Source of the DNA: Flavobacteriales bacterium
GTDB taxonomy: Bacteria; Bacteroidota; Bacteroidia; Flavobacteriales_F; PHOS-HE28
NCBI GenBank assembly: GCA_016712535.1
Contig: JADJQW010000002.1
Location: 1,860,001-1,924,000 of the forward strand
Direction: 5' to 3'
Length of the DNA stretch: 64,000 bases
The notes beneath the pieces were generated by a model that saw only the letters and a program-made list of their open reading frames with translations, was not told where the DNA came from and did not search any database. The translations under genes and the position numbers were made by a program. Positions 22,187 to 30,405 of this stretch are shown in pieces; position 1 is the stretch's first letter, and each line of letters starts with the position of its first letter.

Positions 22187-23839
22187 TTGCGCATCCTGCA
22201 CGTCAGCATGCTCTTGCTTGCATCGTTAGCCCATTTCGCACAACCGCCGGCCTACCAGCAACCGCCCAAGCTCATCGTCGGCATCGTGATCGACCAGATG
22301 CGCACCGATTACATCTACCGCTACTGGGACAATTACGGCGAAGGCGGATTCAAGCGGCTCTGCACGAAGGGCGCCTTCCTACGGGATGCGCACTTTGATT
22401 ACGTGCCTACCGAGACAGGGCCGGGGCATGCCAGCATCTTCACCGGGACCACCCCTTCACGGCACGGCGTGGTGGCCAATGATATGTATGCGCGCGCCAC
22501 CGGCGGGACGCTCTACTGCGCTGCCGGTCCGGACACCATCCACGGTCTGGGCATCGATAGCGTGGCCGGCCGCAAGTCGCCGATGAACCTTCTGGCAACG
22601 ACCATCGCCGATGAACTGGAGCGGCGCTTCGATGGCCGGAGCCGCACCATCGGCATTGCCTTCAAGGACCGCGGAGCCATCCTCCCCATTGGGCGCACCG
22701 GCGATGCAGCGTATTGGTTCGGCGGCGGAACTGACGGCGCTTTCGGCACGAGCACCTGGTACATGCGCGAATTGCCGCCGTGGGTGGAGCGCTTCAACGG
22801 CGAGCGCTTGGCGGCTAGCTACCTCGGGCGCACTTGGGATCTCCTGCTGCCGCGTGATCGATACCACTCGCCGCTTCCGGATGACAACCCGTATGAGATC
22901 CCCCTCACCGGGGCCGGCGCACCCACTTTGCCCATTGACCTGACGGTTCTGCACAAAGCGAGCGGGTCGACCGGCATCATCGCTTACACGCCGTGGGGCA
23001 ATACGCTCACAACCGACTTCGCCCTCGCCGCCATCGAAGCCGAGCAGCTCGGCGCCGACGCGGCCACCGACCTGCTCGCGCTCAGTTACAGCAGTCCTGA
23101 CATCCTCGGTCACCGCGTTGGACCGCGCGCCATCGAGCTGGAGGACATGTACCTGCGCCTGGATCTGGACATCGCGCGGCTGCTCGAGGAACTCGACGAA
23201 CGCGTGGGACCGGATGCGTACACGGTGTTCCTCACTGCGGATCACGCGGCGTTGGATGTGCCCGCATACCTCGCTTCACTGAAGGGAAGCGCTGGCTATC
23301 CGGATGCGGCGGCCATGGAGCGCGAGCTGAATGCCGAGCTTGCGCGGCGTTTCGGCCCGGGGAAGTGGGTGCGTCGCCTGATCAACGAGCAGGTCTTCCT
23401 CAACGATTCGCTGATCCGCGCGAAGAAGCTCGACGCCGAGCGCGTGCAACGCGCAGCAGCGGATTTCCTGCTTTCGGATCCCCTCATCGCCGAGGCGATC
23501 ACCGCGAGCGACCTCTCGCGCTTCGCATACACGGAGGGCCTTCGGCGCTCGCTCCAGCGCGGGTTCATGCCGCAGCGCAGCGGCGATGTGCTCTTCGCCT
23601 ATCGCCCGGGCTACTTCGAGGGCTACGGGGCCGCACCGGCCAAGGGCACAACGCATGGCAGCGGCTGGAATTACGATACGCACGTTCCCATCCTGTTCTA
23701 TGGTCAGGGCATTCGTCCGGGAAGCGTGCTGCGCCGCACGTCCATCACCGATATCGTGCCCACTATCAGCATGATCGTGGGCATGACGGTGCCCGATGCA
23801 TGCACAGGCACGGTGGTCACCGAGGCTCTGGTGCGCTGA
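22187..23839 (+). CDS. secreted PafA-like alkaline phosphatase family protein
   Basis: A 550-residue alkaline-phosphatase-superfamily enzyme, expected to be periplasmic or secreted. TTG 22187 gives a proper signal peptide (MRILHVSMLLLASLAHFAQ); ATG 22208 is an alternative lacking a positive N-terminus. The first metal site is IVIDQMRTDYI, the likely nucleophile threonine lies in PTETGPGHASIFTG, and later metal ligands are SYSSPDILGHRVGP, FLTADHAALDVP and NYDTHVPILFYG. This layout matches the phosphate-irrepressible PafA type, which hydrolyses phosphate monoesters. Its last 23 bp overlap the convergent DUF218 gene. Confidence 0.88.
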   Translation: MRILHVSMLLLASLAHFAQPPAYQQPPKLIVGIVIDQMRTDYIYRYWDNYGEGGFKRLCTKGAFLRDAHFDYVPTETGPGHASIFTGTTPSRHGVVANDMYARATGGTLYCAAGPDTIHGLGIDSVAGRKSPMNLLATTIADELERRFDGRSRTIGIAFKDRGAILPIGRTGDAAYWFGGGTDGAFGTSTWYMRELPPWVERFNGERLAASYLGRTWDLLLPRDRYHSPLPDDNPYEIPLTGAGAPTLPIDLTVLHKASGSTGIIAYTPWGNTLTTDFALAAIEAEQLGADAATDLLALSYSSPDILGHRVGPRAIELEDMYLRLDLDIARLLEELDERVGPDAYTVFLTADHAALDVPAYLASLKGSAGYPDAAAMERELNAELARRFGPGKWVRRLINEQVFLNDSLIRAKKLDAERVQRAAADFLLSDPLIAEAITASDLSRFAYTEGLRRSLQRGFMPQRSGDVLFAYRPGYFEGYGAAPAKGTTHGSGWNYDTHVPILFYGQGIRPGSVLRRTSITDIVPTISMIVGMTVPDACTGTVVTEALVR

Positions 23840-24791
23840 GACCCTCCTTTTCCTCGCTCAGCCTGTCCACCAGCCAGGGCGCGGGCAAGGCGATGCTCTC
23901 CTTGATCACCTGGTACCACCCGTAGTAATTGCCCCACCAGCTCCAGCGGCGGCACCATGGGTCGTCGAGCGCCACGATGCCCACCGGCGATCCCTGACGC
24001 GCGATGCGATGCATCTTCCAGGTGCGGCGCGCGTGCACCGCGAGCGTTGCCACATCGTAGGCGGCGATGCCGTTCAGCCGGGCGTACGCATCCATGTCAC
24101 GCGCGGCGCTATAGGTCTTGCTGCGCTCCACCCTCCACGATGGAAGCACGGTGATGCGGGCCGCATCGATGCCCAAGGCGAGGAGCTTCTGCTTGCCGTG
24201 GTGCGCGAAGCTCGGCGTGCCCTCAGTGCGTGAGCCATCAGCATGCGCGATGCTCACATGGACGTTTTCACCGTGCGCGTTGACGCCATTGATGCGCAGT
24301 CCTTTGAGGAAGGCCGCAGCATGGGACGCAGGCAGGGCGCCCGGCGTCGCCACGATGATCCTCACCGAGCCGAGCGCTTGCGCAGAAGCGTGCAAGGACT
24401 CTTCGTGCTTCCCGAGCGCATGGTGGATGATCGGACGGCCATCGGCTTGCACGATGATCGTTTCCCCCGGCAATCCCGTCATGCGCAGATCAACCGTCGC
24501 TTTGCGGGGAGCGGGGAGTTGAAGCATGAGCGTATCGCCTTGATCCAAGTAGTAGGCGAATGGCCTTTCCGTGCCGGTGACCACGATCCGCTCGTATCCG
24601 CCTTCTTTGAATCGATCGGCCGCGGCTTCCAGGCCTTGGTCATGCATCCAGCCCTCAACCACCAATGTGCGGCTGCCGCTGGCGCGTGTCACCGCCCAAT
24701 AGGGATGGAGCGCAACGGAAACAAGCGCGACGAAGAGCACCCAGGCAAGAGCCGCGCGCAAGAGCCAGGGTTTCCAGCCTCGCCGCTTCAT
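23817..24791 (-). CDS. DUF218 (YdcF/SanA-like) membrane protein with internal insertion
   Basis: A 324-residue protein with one N-terminal membrane helix (LLRAALAWVLFVALVSVAL). The DUF218 core is split. Its first half (LVVEGWMHDQGLEAAADRF, GGYERIVVTGTE) is separated by about 115 residues from its second half (KLLALGIDAARITVLPSW, SKTYSAARDMDAYARL, VATLAVHARRTWKMHRI). The insert includes a beta-rich segment (DTLMLQLPAPRKATVDLRM) that looks like a carbohydrate-binding type module, but this is only a guess. DUF218 proteins act at the envelope, possibly in polysaccharide maturation. ATG 24791 overlaps the TPR gene by 4 bp. Confidence 0.78.
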   Translation of the reverse strand: MKRRGWKPWLLRAALAWVLFVALVSVALHPYWAVTRASGSRTLVVEGWMHDQGLEAAADRFKEGGYERIVVTGTERPFAYYLDQGDTLMLQLPAPRKATVDLRMTGLPGETIIVQADGRPIIHHALGKHEESLHASAQALGSVRIIVATPGALPASHAAAFLKGLRINGVNAHGENVHVSIAHADGSRTEGTPSFAHHGKQKLLALGIDAARITVLPSWRVERSKTYSAARDMDAYARLNGIAAYDVATLAVHARRTWKMHRIARQGSPVGIVALDDPWCRRWSWWGNYYGWYQVIKESIALPAPWLVDRLSEEKEGLSAPEPR

Positions 24792-25108
24792 GCGTCGGCG
24801 ATCCCTTCTTTCAGCGCAGCGAGCTCGTTCCGAGCCTTCTGGTCGCCAGCCACGATGCAGCGCAGCATGCCGGCCTCGCAGCACGCGATGGCCTCATCGA
24901 ACCGGCTCAGCTCGGCCAGCAATACGGCGAGCTGGTAGTAGCTGGGGATATGCTCAGGCTTCTCGCCGAGCAGCGATTCAAGGCTCGCGATGGCCTGCTC
25001 CGATTCGCCCAGCCGTTTCAGCTCCAAGGCGATCGCATAGCGCAGGAAGGCGTCGCCCGGCTCTTCGGCGAGCCAGGCCCGCAGCTGCATCAATCGGTCG
25101 GCACTCAT
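24788..25108 (-). CDS. small TPR-repeat protein
   Basis: A 106-residue cytoplasmic protein with about two to three tetratricopeptide repeats: DAFLRYAIALELKRLGESEQ, then HIPSYYQLAVLLAELSRFDE and the following helix. No other domain is present. ATG 25108 is preferred; a TTG one codon upstream also opens the frame. The stop overlaps the DUF218 start by 4 bp, so the pair forms a two-gene operon. A TACTTTCG box lies 18 nt upstream of the start. Confidence 0.8.
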   Translation of the reverse strand: MSADRLMQLRAWLAEEPGDAFLRYAIALELKRLGESEQAIASLESLLGEKPEHIPSYYQLAVLLAELSRFDEAIACCEAGMLRCIVAGDQKARNELAALKEGIADA

Positions 25109-25126
25109 CAATCAACTGAAAGCGTG

Positions 25127-25134
25127 CGAAAGTA
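25127..25134 (-). promoter_or_regulatory. TACTTTCG box before the TPR-DUF218 operon
   Basis: The minus strand reads TACTTTCG, 18 nt before ATG 25108. Same motif family as the boxes at 5335 and 6982. Confidence 0.42.
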
Positions 25135-25185
25135 GGATCGTTGCCGGCGGACGGCGAGGGTGCCGTTACTTCGGTCCTTCAATCA

Positions 25186-27369
25186 ATGCCGATGCGGATC
25201 TTCACTGCCTTTGCGTGCTCGCTGCTGGTCTCTTCCTTGATCGCGCAGCCCAAGATGCCCGCGGCCACCAGGGCCGACATCGCTTTCCTGAAGGCCCTTG
25301 CCGAAAAGGAGCCGGATGCACGCAAGCTCTCGGAACTCGCTCAAGGCGTCCATCCGGTGGCGTGGGTGCACGGCCGTTGCATGGTGGGCTTCCTTGGAAA
25401 GGAGGATGACGGATTCGACCCAGCCGCTGCCGCGAGCGGGAATGTCACCATCGGCGCGCGCATCGGTGGCATCGTTTCCATCCGGGTCGATGCCTACCAT
25501 TTGGAGGAAGCGCTCGCGATTCCCGGCATCGGTTACCTCGAATTGGCCGGTCAGGCGCGCCCGGACATGGATAAAGTGCTCTGGACCACGCGCGCTGACA
25601 GCGTCCATCGCGGCATCAACTTGCCTATGCCCTACACCGGACGCGATGTGCTCATCGGCATCTGCGACTGGGGATTCGACTACACGCACCCTGACCTCTA
25701 CGACACGTTGCTCACACAGACCCGCATACGCGCGGCGTGGGACCAATACAAGCAAGCCGGGCCTTCACCGGCCGGATTCCCCTATGGAACCGAGTACAGC
25801 AGTCCTGCTGAGCTGATGGCCGCTGGATCCGACACGGCGAACATCTACAGCTACCATTACCACGGCACGCACGTGGCGGGCATCACGGGCGGAAGCGGTG
25901 CTGGGACGCCCTATCGCGGGGTGGCCTTCGAGTCGCAATTCCTGCTGGCCACCTGGTTGATCGATGCAGCCGCCGTGATCGATTGCTACGCTTGGATGAA
26001 GCAGATCGCCGATGCTGACCAGAAGCGCCTCGTGATCAACCAGAGCTGGGGGTTGCATCATATCGGCACGCTCGACGGCAACTCACTCCTGAGCCAGGCC
26101 ATCGATGCGCTCTCGGCCCAAGGCGTGGTCTTCGTGAACTCGGCCGGCAACAACGGCGATGTGCAGTTCCACCTGAAGAAGGCCTTCACCGGCGACACGC
26201 TCCGCTCGCGCATCCAGTTCTACAACTACGCCGCCAATGCGAACATGTGGGGACAGAGCATCAGCCTGTGGGGCGAAGCCGGACAAGCCTTCAGCGCCGG
26301 CTTCCTCATCACCAACAACAGCAATCAGGTGCAGGCCGAATCGCCGTGGTACAACACGGCCACGCAGCAGCCGTATTCCGACAGCCTGATCGTGGTCGGC
26401 AACGACACGGTCTTCTTCAACCTCACCGCCGATGCGGCGCATCCGCTCAATGGCCGCCCGCATTTCCGGCTCCGGGTGAAGAACCGAAGCGCCTACTTGA
26501 AAGTGGTGCTGAAGGCCACCGCCCCCAGCGGCACCGTGCACGCGTGGAACATCACCGAACTGGTGACCGACGTGGGCAATTGGGGACAAGCCTTTCAAGC
26601 CTCCGTGGCGGGCTGGGCCGCGGGCGATACCCAGTACGGCATCAGTGAGCCGGCCACGACCGAGAGCCTGATCAGCGTGGCGGCCTTCAGCAGCGAATAC
26701 CTCTTGAGCAACGGCAGCGTGCAAGGCGGCACCATCGCCTCGTTCTCCTCGTTCGGCCCCACCCTCGATGAACGCGTGAAGCCCGACATCGCTGCCCCGG
26801 GGATGAGCGTGTCTTCGGCCATCAGCTCCTTCACCGACGCGAGCTACAACCCCAACCAGACCATCACTTTCCAAGGCCAGCCTTACGCGTTCGCGCGTCT
26901 TTCCGGCACCAGCATGTCGTCGCCGGTGGTGGCGGGCATCGCAGCGCTTCTGCTCGATGCCGACCCAACGCTTACGCCGGCCCAAGTGAAGGAGGCCATC
27001 AAATCCACCGCTAGGACGGATGTGCACACGGGCGTGATCCCGGCCGGTGGCAGCTTGCGCTGGGGCATGGGCAAGGTGAACGCCTACCGCGCCATCACCG
27101 AAGCGCTCGGGATCGTAAGCGTAGAGGAGCCCTCCGCTGAGGGGGTCAGCATCTGGCCCAATCCAACCGAAGGCGAGGTCATGATCCGGCAGCGCGGCGC
27201 CGGCGCCATGCGGATCCGCGTGCTCGATGCTACAGGCCGCATGGTGCTGGATCAGCGCGGAACGGGAGAGCTCCTGTTCATCGACCTGAAGGACGCATCT
27301 CCAGGTGCCTATACGGTGGAGCTCAGTTCCGCGGTTGAGCGCCTCTTCGCTCGGTTGGTGAAGCGCTGA
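25186..27369 (+). CDS. secreted S8 (subtilisin-like) peptidase with T9SS sorting domain
   Basis: A 727-residue secreted serine protease. The start ATG 25186 begins a signal peptide (MPMRIFTAFACSLLVSSLIA). The catalytic triad is visible as Asp in GICDWGFDYTHPD (about residue 162), His in YHGTHVAGITGG (about 228) and Ser in LSGTSMSSPVVAGIA (about 575), with the oxyanion Asn region FVNSAGNNGD between. The His-to-Ser distance is large because a jelly-roll-like insert sits before the serine. The last about 80 residues (SIWPNPTEGEVMIRQ to PGAYTVELSS) are a T9SS type A sorting domain. Confidence 0.93.
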   Translation: MPMRIFTAFACSLLVSSLIAQPKMPAATRADIAFLKALAEKEPDARKLSELAQGVHPVAWVHGRCMVGFLGKEDDGFDPAAAASGNVTIGARIGGIVSIRVDAYHLEEALAIPGIGYLELAGQARPDMDKVLWTTRADSVHRGINLPMPYTGRDVLIGICDWGFDYTHPDLYDTLLTQTRIRAAWDQYKQAGPSPAGFPYGTEYSSPAELMAAGSDTANIYSYHYHGTHVAGITGGSGAGTPYRGVAFESQFLLATWLIDAAAVIDCYAWMKQIADADQKRLVINQSWGLHHIGTLDGNSLLSQAIDALSAQGVVFVNSAGNNGDVQFHLKKAFTGDTLRSRIQFYNYAANANMWGQSISLWGEAGQAFSAGFLITNNSNQVQAESPWYNTATQQPYSDSLIVVGNDTVFFNLTADAAHPLNGRPHFRLRVKNRSAYLKVVLKATAPSGTVHAWNITELVTDVGNWGQAFQASVAGWAAGDTQYGISEPATTESLISVAAFSSEYLLSNGSVQGGTIASFSSFGPTLDERVKPDIAAPGMSVSSAISSFTDASYNPNQTITFQGQPYAFARLSGTSMSSPVVAGIAALLLDADPTLTPAQVKEAIKSTARTDVHTGVIPAGGSLRWGMGKVNAYRAITEALGIVSVEEPSAEGVSIWPNPTEGEVMIRQRGAGAMRIRVLDATGRMVLDQRGTGELLFIDLKDASPGAYTVELSSAVERLFARLVKR

Positions 27370-27417
27370 TCGCAGCATCGATCTTCGCGCCCGTTCCGGC
27401 AGGACCGGACATGCAGC

Positions 27418-28623
27418 ATGCATCCGCGCGGGCTTTCCATCGCCGATTTCACGTATGCCTTGCCGGAGGAGCGCATCGCGCAGCAGCCCCTCGCGGACCG
27501 CGATGCCAGCAAGCTGCTGGTCTGGCGCGATGGCCGGATCACGGATCGCGTGTTCAGCGGGATCGCGGACGAGCTTCCATCGGGTTCCTTGCTCGTGCTC
27601 AACGATACGCGGGTGGTGAATGCCCGACTGGTCTTCCACCGCAGCACCGGGGGGCGCATCGAAGTGCTCTGCCTTTCTCCGGTTGATGGCGCTCCCGTTG
27701 AACTCGCCTTCGAAGCAAGGGACGGGAGCACCTGGCATTGCTTCATTGGCAACGCCAAGCGCTGGCGCGAAGGGGAGGAGCTATTGCTGCGAGCGGATGG
27801 GCTTGTGTTGCGTGCCGTGCGCACCGGCATCGAGCAGGTCCGATTCGCATGGGAGCCTAGAGCGCTCAGCTTCTCGCAGGTGCTCGATGCATTGGGTCAT
27901 GTGCCCTTGCCGCCCTACATGAAGCGCGCTGATGCACCAGCGGACAAGGAGCGCTACAACACGGTATTCGCCGAGCATCAAGGCTCAGTGGCCGCGCCCA
28001 CGGCAAGCCTGCACTTCACGCCAGCGCTGCTGGATCAGCTCGCTCGGAAGGATGTCGAGCGGGCAAGGCTCACCCTGCACGTGGGCGCTGGGACCTTCCT
28101 TCCGGTGAAGAGCGAGCGCATGGATGGCCATTCCATGCACCAAGAGGAGGTGCGGATAGCGCGTGATGCATTGCGCGCCATCGTCGATCAAGCAGGCGCG
28201 GGGCCAATCGTTGCGGTGGGCACCACGGCGATGCGAACCCTGGAGAGCCTCTATTGGCATGGTGTGCGATTGATCCATGGCGAACAAGCCGCATCGATGG
28301 ACGTGGGACAGTGGGAGCCTTATGATCGTGCCGGAGCGGAGCCTTCAGCCACTGACGCCTTGCAAGCCGTGATCGCCGATCTGGATGCGCGTGGCGAATC
28401 GCTGCTGAGCGGGCGCACGCGATTGCTCATCGCTCCGGGCTATCGATTCCGGATCGCGGAGGGTTTGATCACCAATTTCCATCAGCCGCAGAGCACCTTG
28501 CTGCTGCTCGTGGCCGCCTTTGTCGGGCCCGATTGGCGACGCATCTACGGGCATGCGCTGGCCAATGGCTACCGCTTCCTCAGCTACGGCGATGCATCGC
28601 TGCTATGGCGGAGCGGGGCTTGA
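27418..28623 (+). CDS. queA: S-adenosylmethionine:tRNA ribosyltransferase-isomerase
   Basis: QueA transfers and isomerises the ribosyl moiety of SAM to preQ1 in tRNA, giving epoxyqueuosine. The 401-residue protein has DFTYALPEERIAQQPLADRD near the start, LLVLNDTRVVNARL, the catalytic-region segment LPPYMKRADAPADKERYNTV, QGSVAAPTASLHFT, the LHVGAGTFLPVKSE signature and ITNFHQPQSTLLLLVAAF near the end. It is slightly longer than the usual 340-360 residues. It converges with gdx (3 bp apart). No queuosine partner gene is in the window. Confidence 0.93.
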   Translation: MHPRGLSIADFTYALPEERIAQQPLADRDASKLLVWRDGRITDRVFSGIADELPSGSLLVLNDTRVVNARLVFHRSTGGRIEVLCLSPVDGAPVELAFEARDGSTWHCFIGNAKRWREGEELLLRADGLVLRAVRTGIEQVRFAWEPRALSFSQVLDALGHVPLPPYMKRADAPADKERYNTVFAEHQGSVAAPTASLHFTPALLDQLARKDVERARLTLHVGAGTFLPVKSERMDGHSMHQEEVRIARDALRAIVDQAGAGPIVAVGTTAMRTLESLYWHGVRLIHGEQAASMDVGQWEPYDRAGAEPSATDALQAVIADLDARGESLLSGRTRLLIAPGYRFRIAEGLITNFHQPQSTLLLLVAAFVGPDWRRIYGHALANGYRFLSYGDASLLWRSGA

Positions 28624-28626
28624 GCG

Positions 28627-28953
28627 CTAGCGCGTCACGGTCTTCAGCCCCACGATGGAGGCGATCAATGTGAAGAGGAAGAAGAGTCGCCAGAAGTCAG
28701 CGGGTTCCTTGAAGAGCGCGATGCCCACCAGTGCGGTGCCCGCCGCGCCGATGCCTGTCCACACCGCGTACGCTGTGCCGATGGGAAGCGCTTGCGCAGC
28801 CCTGTAGAGCAGAAGCATGCTGATCGTGAGGCAAACGGCGAATCCCGCGAGCCAGGCCAGGCGCGTGCTGCCCTCCGCCATCTTGGCCTGGCCCAGGCAA
28901 GTGGCGAAGCCTACTTCGAACAGGCCGGCGATGACGAGGAACAGCCAGGGCAT
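28627..28953 (-). CDS. SMR-family guanidinium exporter (Gdx/SugE-type)
   Basis: A 108-residue four-helix small multidrug resistance protein of the inner membrane. The essential glutamate is in VIAGLFEVGFATCLG (about residue 13), and the third-helix signature is TAYAVWTGIGAAGTALVGI. The residues around the glutamate favour the SugE/Gdx subgroup, which exports guanidinium, over quaternary-ammonium EmrE types, but this needs a tree. It is the last gene of a possible minus-strand operon whose other genes encode envelope proteins. Confidence 0.88.
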   Translation of the reverse strand: MPWLFLVIAGLFEVGFATCLGQAKMAEGSTRLAWLAGFAVCLTISMLLLYRAAQALPIGTAYAVWTGIGAAGTALVGIALFKEPADFWRLFFLFTLIASIVGLKTVTR

Positions 28954-28973
28954 GGGCTCAAGGATGAACGGGC

Positions 28974-29141
28974 TCAGGCGGGAAGATGATGACCGTCCGT
29001 TGGTCCGCTGTGCTCTTCACGTCGAGGTTCGAGGCCCGTGCCTTCGGCCTTGAGTCCATCGAACGCCTGCTGCCGGCTGAGACCTTCCCGGATCTTGGCC
29101 TCTGTTGCATGGCGTGCTTGCTTCGGGCTGAGCTTGCTCAT
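28974..29141 (-). CDS. small basic hypothetical protein
   Basis: A 55-residue frame from ATG 29141 (MSKLSPKQARHATEAKIREG then LSRQQAFDGLKAEGTG). It starts 4 bp after the stop of the outer-membrane protein gene and ends 20 bp before gdx on the same strand. The N-terminal half is predicted helical and positively charged. No family is recognised. Its tight placement in the operon is the main support; it could be spurious. Confidence 0.5.
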   Translation of the reverse strand: MSKLSPKQARHATEAKIREGLSRQQAFDGLKAEGTGLEPRREEHSGPTDGHHLPA

Positions 29142-29145
29142 GGGC

Positions 29146-30405
29146 TCAGAACACATAGGCCATTTGGAATGCGAAGCCAGCACCGCGCGTGCGCTGCGTG
29201 AAGAAGGCTGGCAGGTGCGGCGTGGAGGCCACGAGCATCCAGTGCTCCGCGATCACATGCGTTGCGCTGGCTCCTAACCGCAATCCGCCGAAGCCGCCCA
29301 TGCTCAGCGTGAGGCCGGCATCAGTGTCCGAGCCCACGGCATGCTCCGCAGCGAGGGCCACTTGCGGCGCGTAACCTGGCAGGTTCCGTTGATCAACGGT
29401 GATGGAGCCTTTCCAACGATCGCTTAACTGCCCCCGCAGCCGCGCGCTCAAGCGGAAGGGAAGCCAAGCGGTATAAGGTGACGTGGAGAATCGGATGCCC
29501 AGCGTATCGAGGATGCTCTCTTCGCTGAGCAGCGCCTGATCGAGTTCGAGGATATTGTCCACGGTGAGGCCCTCGAAGGCCAAAGCGGTGTCGCGCGTGA
29601 GGCGCTGGCTTCCGCGGCCCCACGAGCAGAATCCGAAATCCTGCGCCTCGAATTCGATCAGCATGCCGCGCAGGTTGCGCGTGATGGGCGCTTGCCATCG
29701 GCCTGAGAAGGAGAGGCCCAGGCCGTTCAAGGTGCCGATGGCGCTATTGACCGTGTCGCTCCGGAGGTAATCGCCGTTCACATTGGCGCGCAGCACGCGG
29801 CCATCGGCGCCGGTGAACAGGTCGGCCCAGCGGATGTCGGCGGCATCGTGGCTCTGGCCCATCACCAGATCGATGCGCGCATAGTGCGACTGGCGGGCAT
29901 GGCGCACGCCCGCACCGATGGTCTGGAAACGCACGCGCGTGAAGGCCGAAGGGCCGAGGTCGGCGCGGCGCTCGGCGTAGCCAGCGTTGCCGAAGAAGGT
30001 GAGGTTGAAAAGGTCCGCAGGGAAACGCACGCCCATGTGCTCATGATGCGCCACGCTTACCTCCGGGCGCCAGCGCTCCTGCACAGGTCCGACATAGGTG
30101 ACGCGTGCATCGATGAGGTAGCCCGCACTGTTGCGGATGCGCATGGCGTCGCGTGAGCGAGCGCGCAGTTCGCGGTCCAGGTAGGCGCCGCGCCAGAGCC
30201 CGACGGGCATCTCGTTCAACAGGCTGTTGGCGTTGTAATCGAGGCCGCCTTCAACGATGAGCGCGCGGTCGTGCGCAGCGATCAGGGCGTGCAGCCTGTC
30301 TGGCGGTCGCGGCGGAAGCGGGTCACTCGGCAGCGCTTGCTGCGCCTGCGCCACGGCCAATGCTGATGAGAAAGCCAGGAGCGTGGCCCACCTACTCATC
30401 GCCAT
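29146..30405 (-). CDS. DUF5723-like outer-membrane beta-barrel protein
   Basis: A 419-residue protein with a signal peptide (MAMSRWATLLAFSSALAVAQ) and alternating hydrophobic strands to a C-terminal aromatic residue (FAFQMAYVF), typical of outer-membrane beta-barrels. The DALIVEGGLDYNANSLLNE-like N-terminal region and ADLFNLTFFGNAGY follow the DUF5723/PorV-like pattern in Bacteroidota; function is not known. The start overlaps the upstream lipoprotein gene by 14 bp (8 bp if ATG 30399 is used), indicating one operon. Confidence 0.72.
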   Translation of the reverse strand: MAMSRWATLLAFSSALAVAQAQQALPSDPLPPRPPDRLHALIAAHDRALIVEGGLDYNANSLLNEMPVGLWRGAYLDRELRARSRDAMRIRNSAGYLIDARVTYVGPVQERWRPEVSVAHHEHMGVRFPADLFNLTFFGNAGYAERRADLGPSAFTRVRFQTIGAGVRHARQSHYARIDLVMGQSHDAADIRWADLFTGADGRVLRANVNGDYLRSDTVNSAIGTLNGLGLSFSGRWQAPITRNLRGMLIEFEAQDFGFCSWGRGSQRLTRDTALAFEGLTVDNILELDQALLSEESILDTLGIRFSTSPYTAWLPFRLSARLRGQLSDRWKGSITVDQRNLPGYAPQVALAAEHAVGSDTDAGLTLSMGGFGGLRLGASATHVIAEHWMLVASTPHLPAFFTQRTRGAGFAFQMAYVF

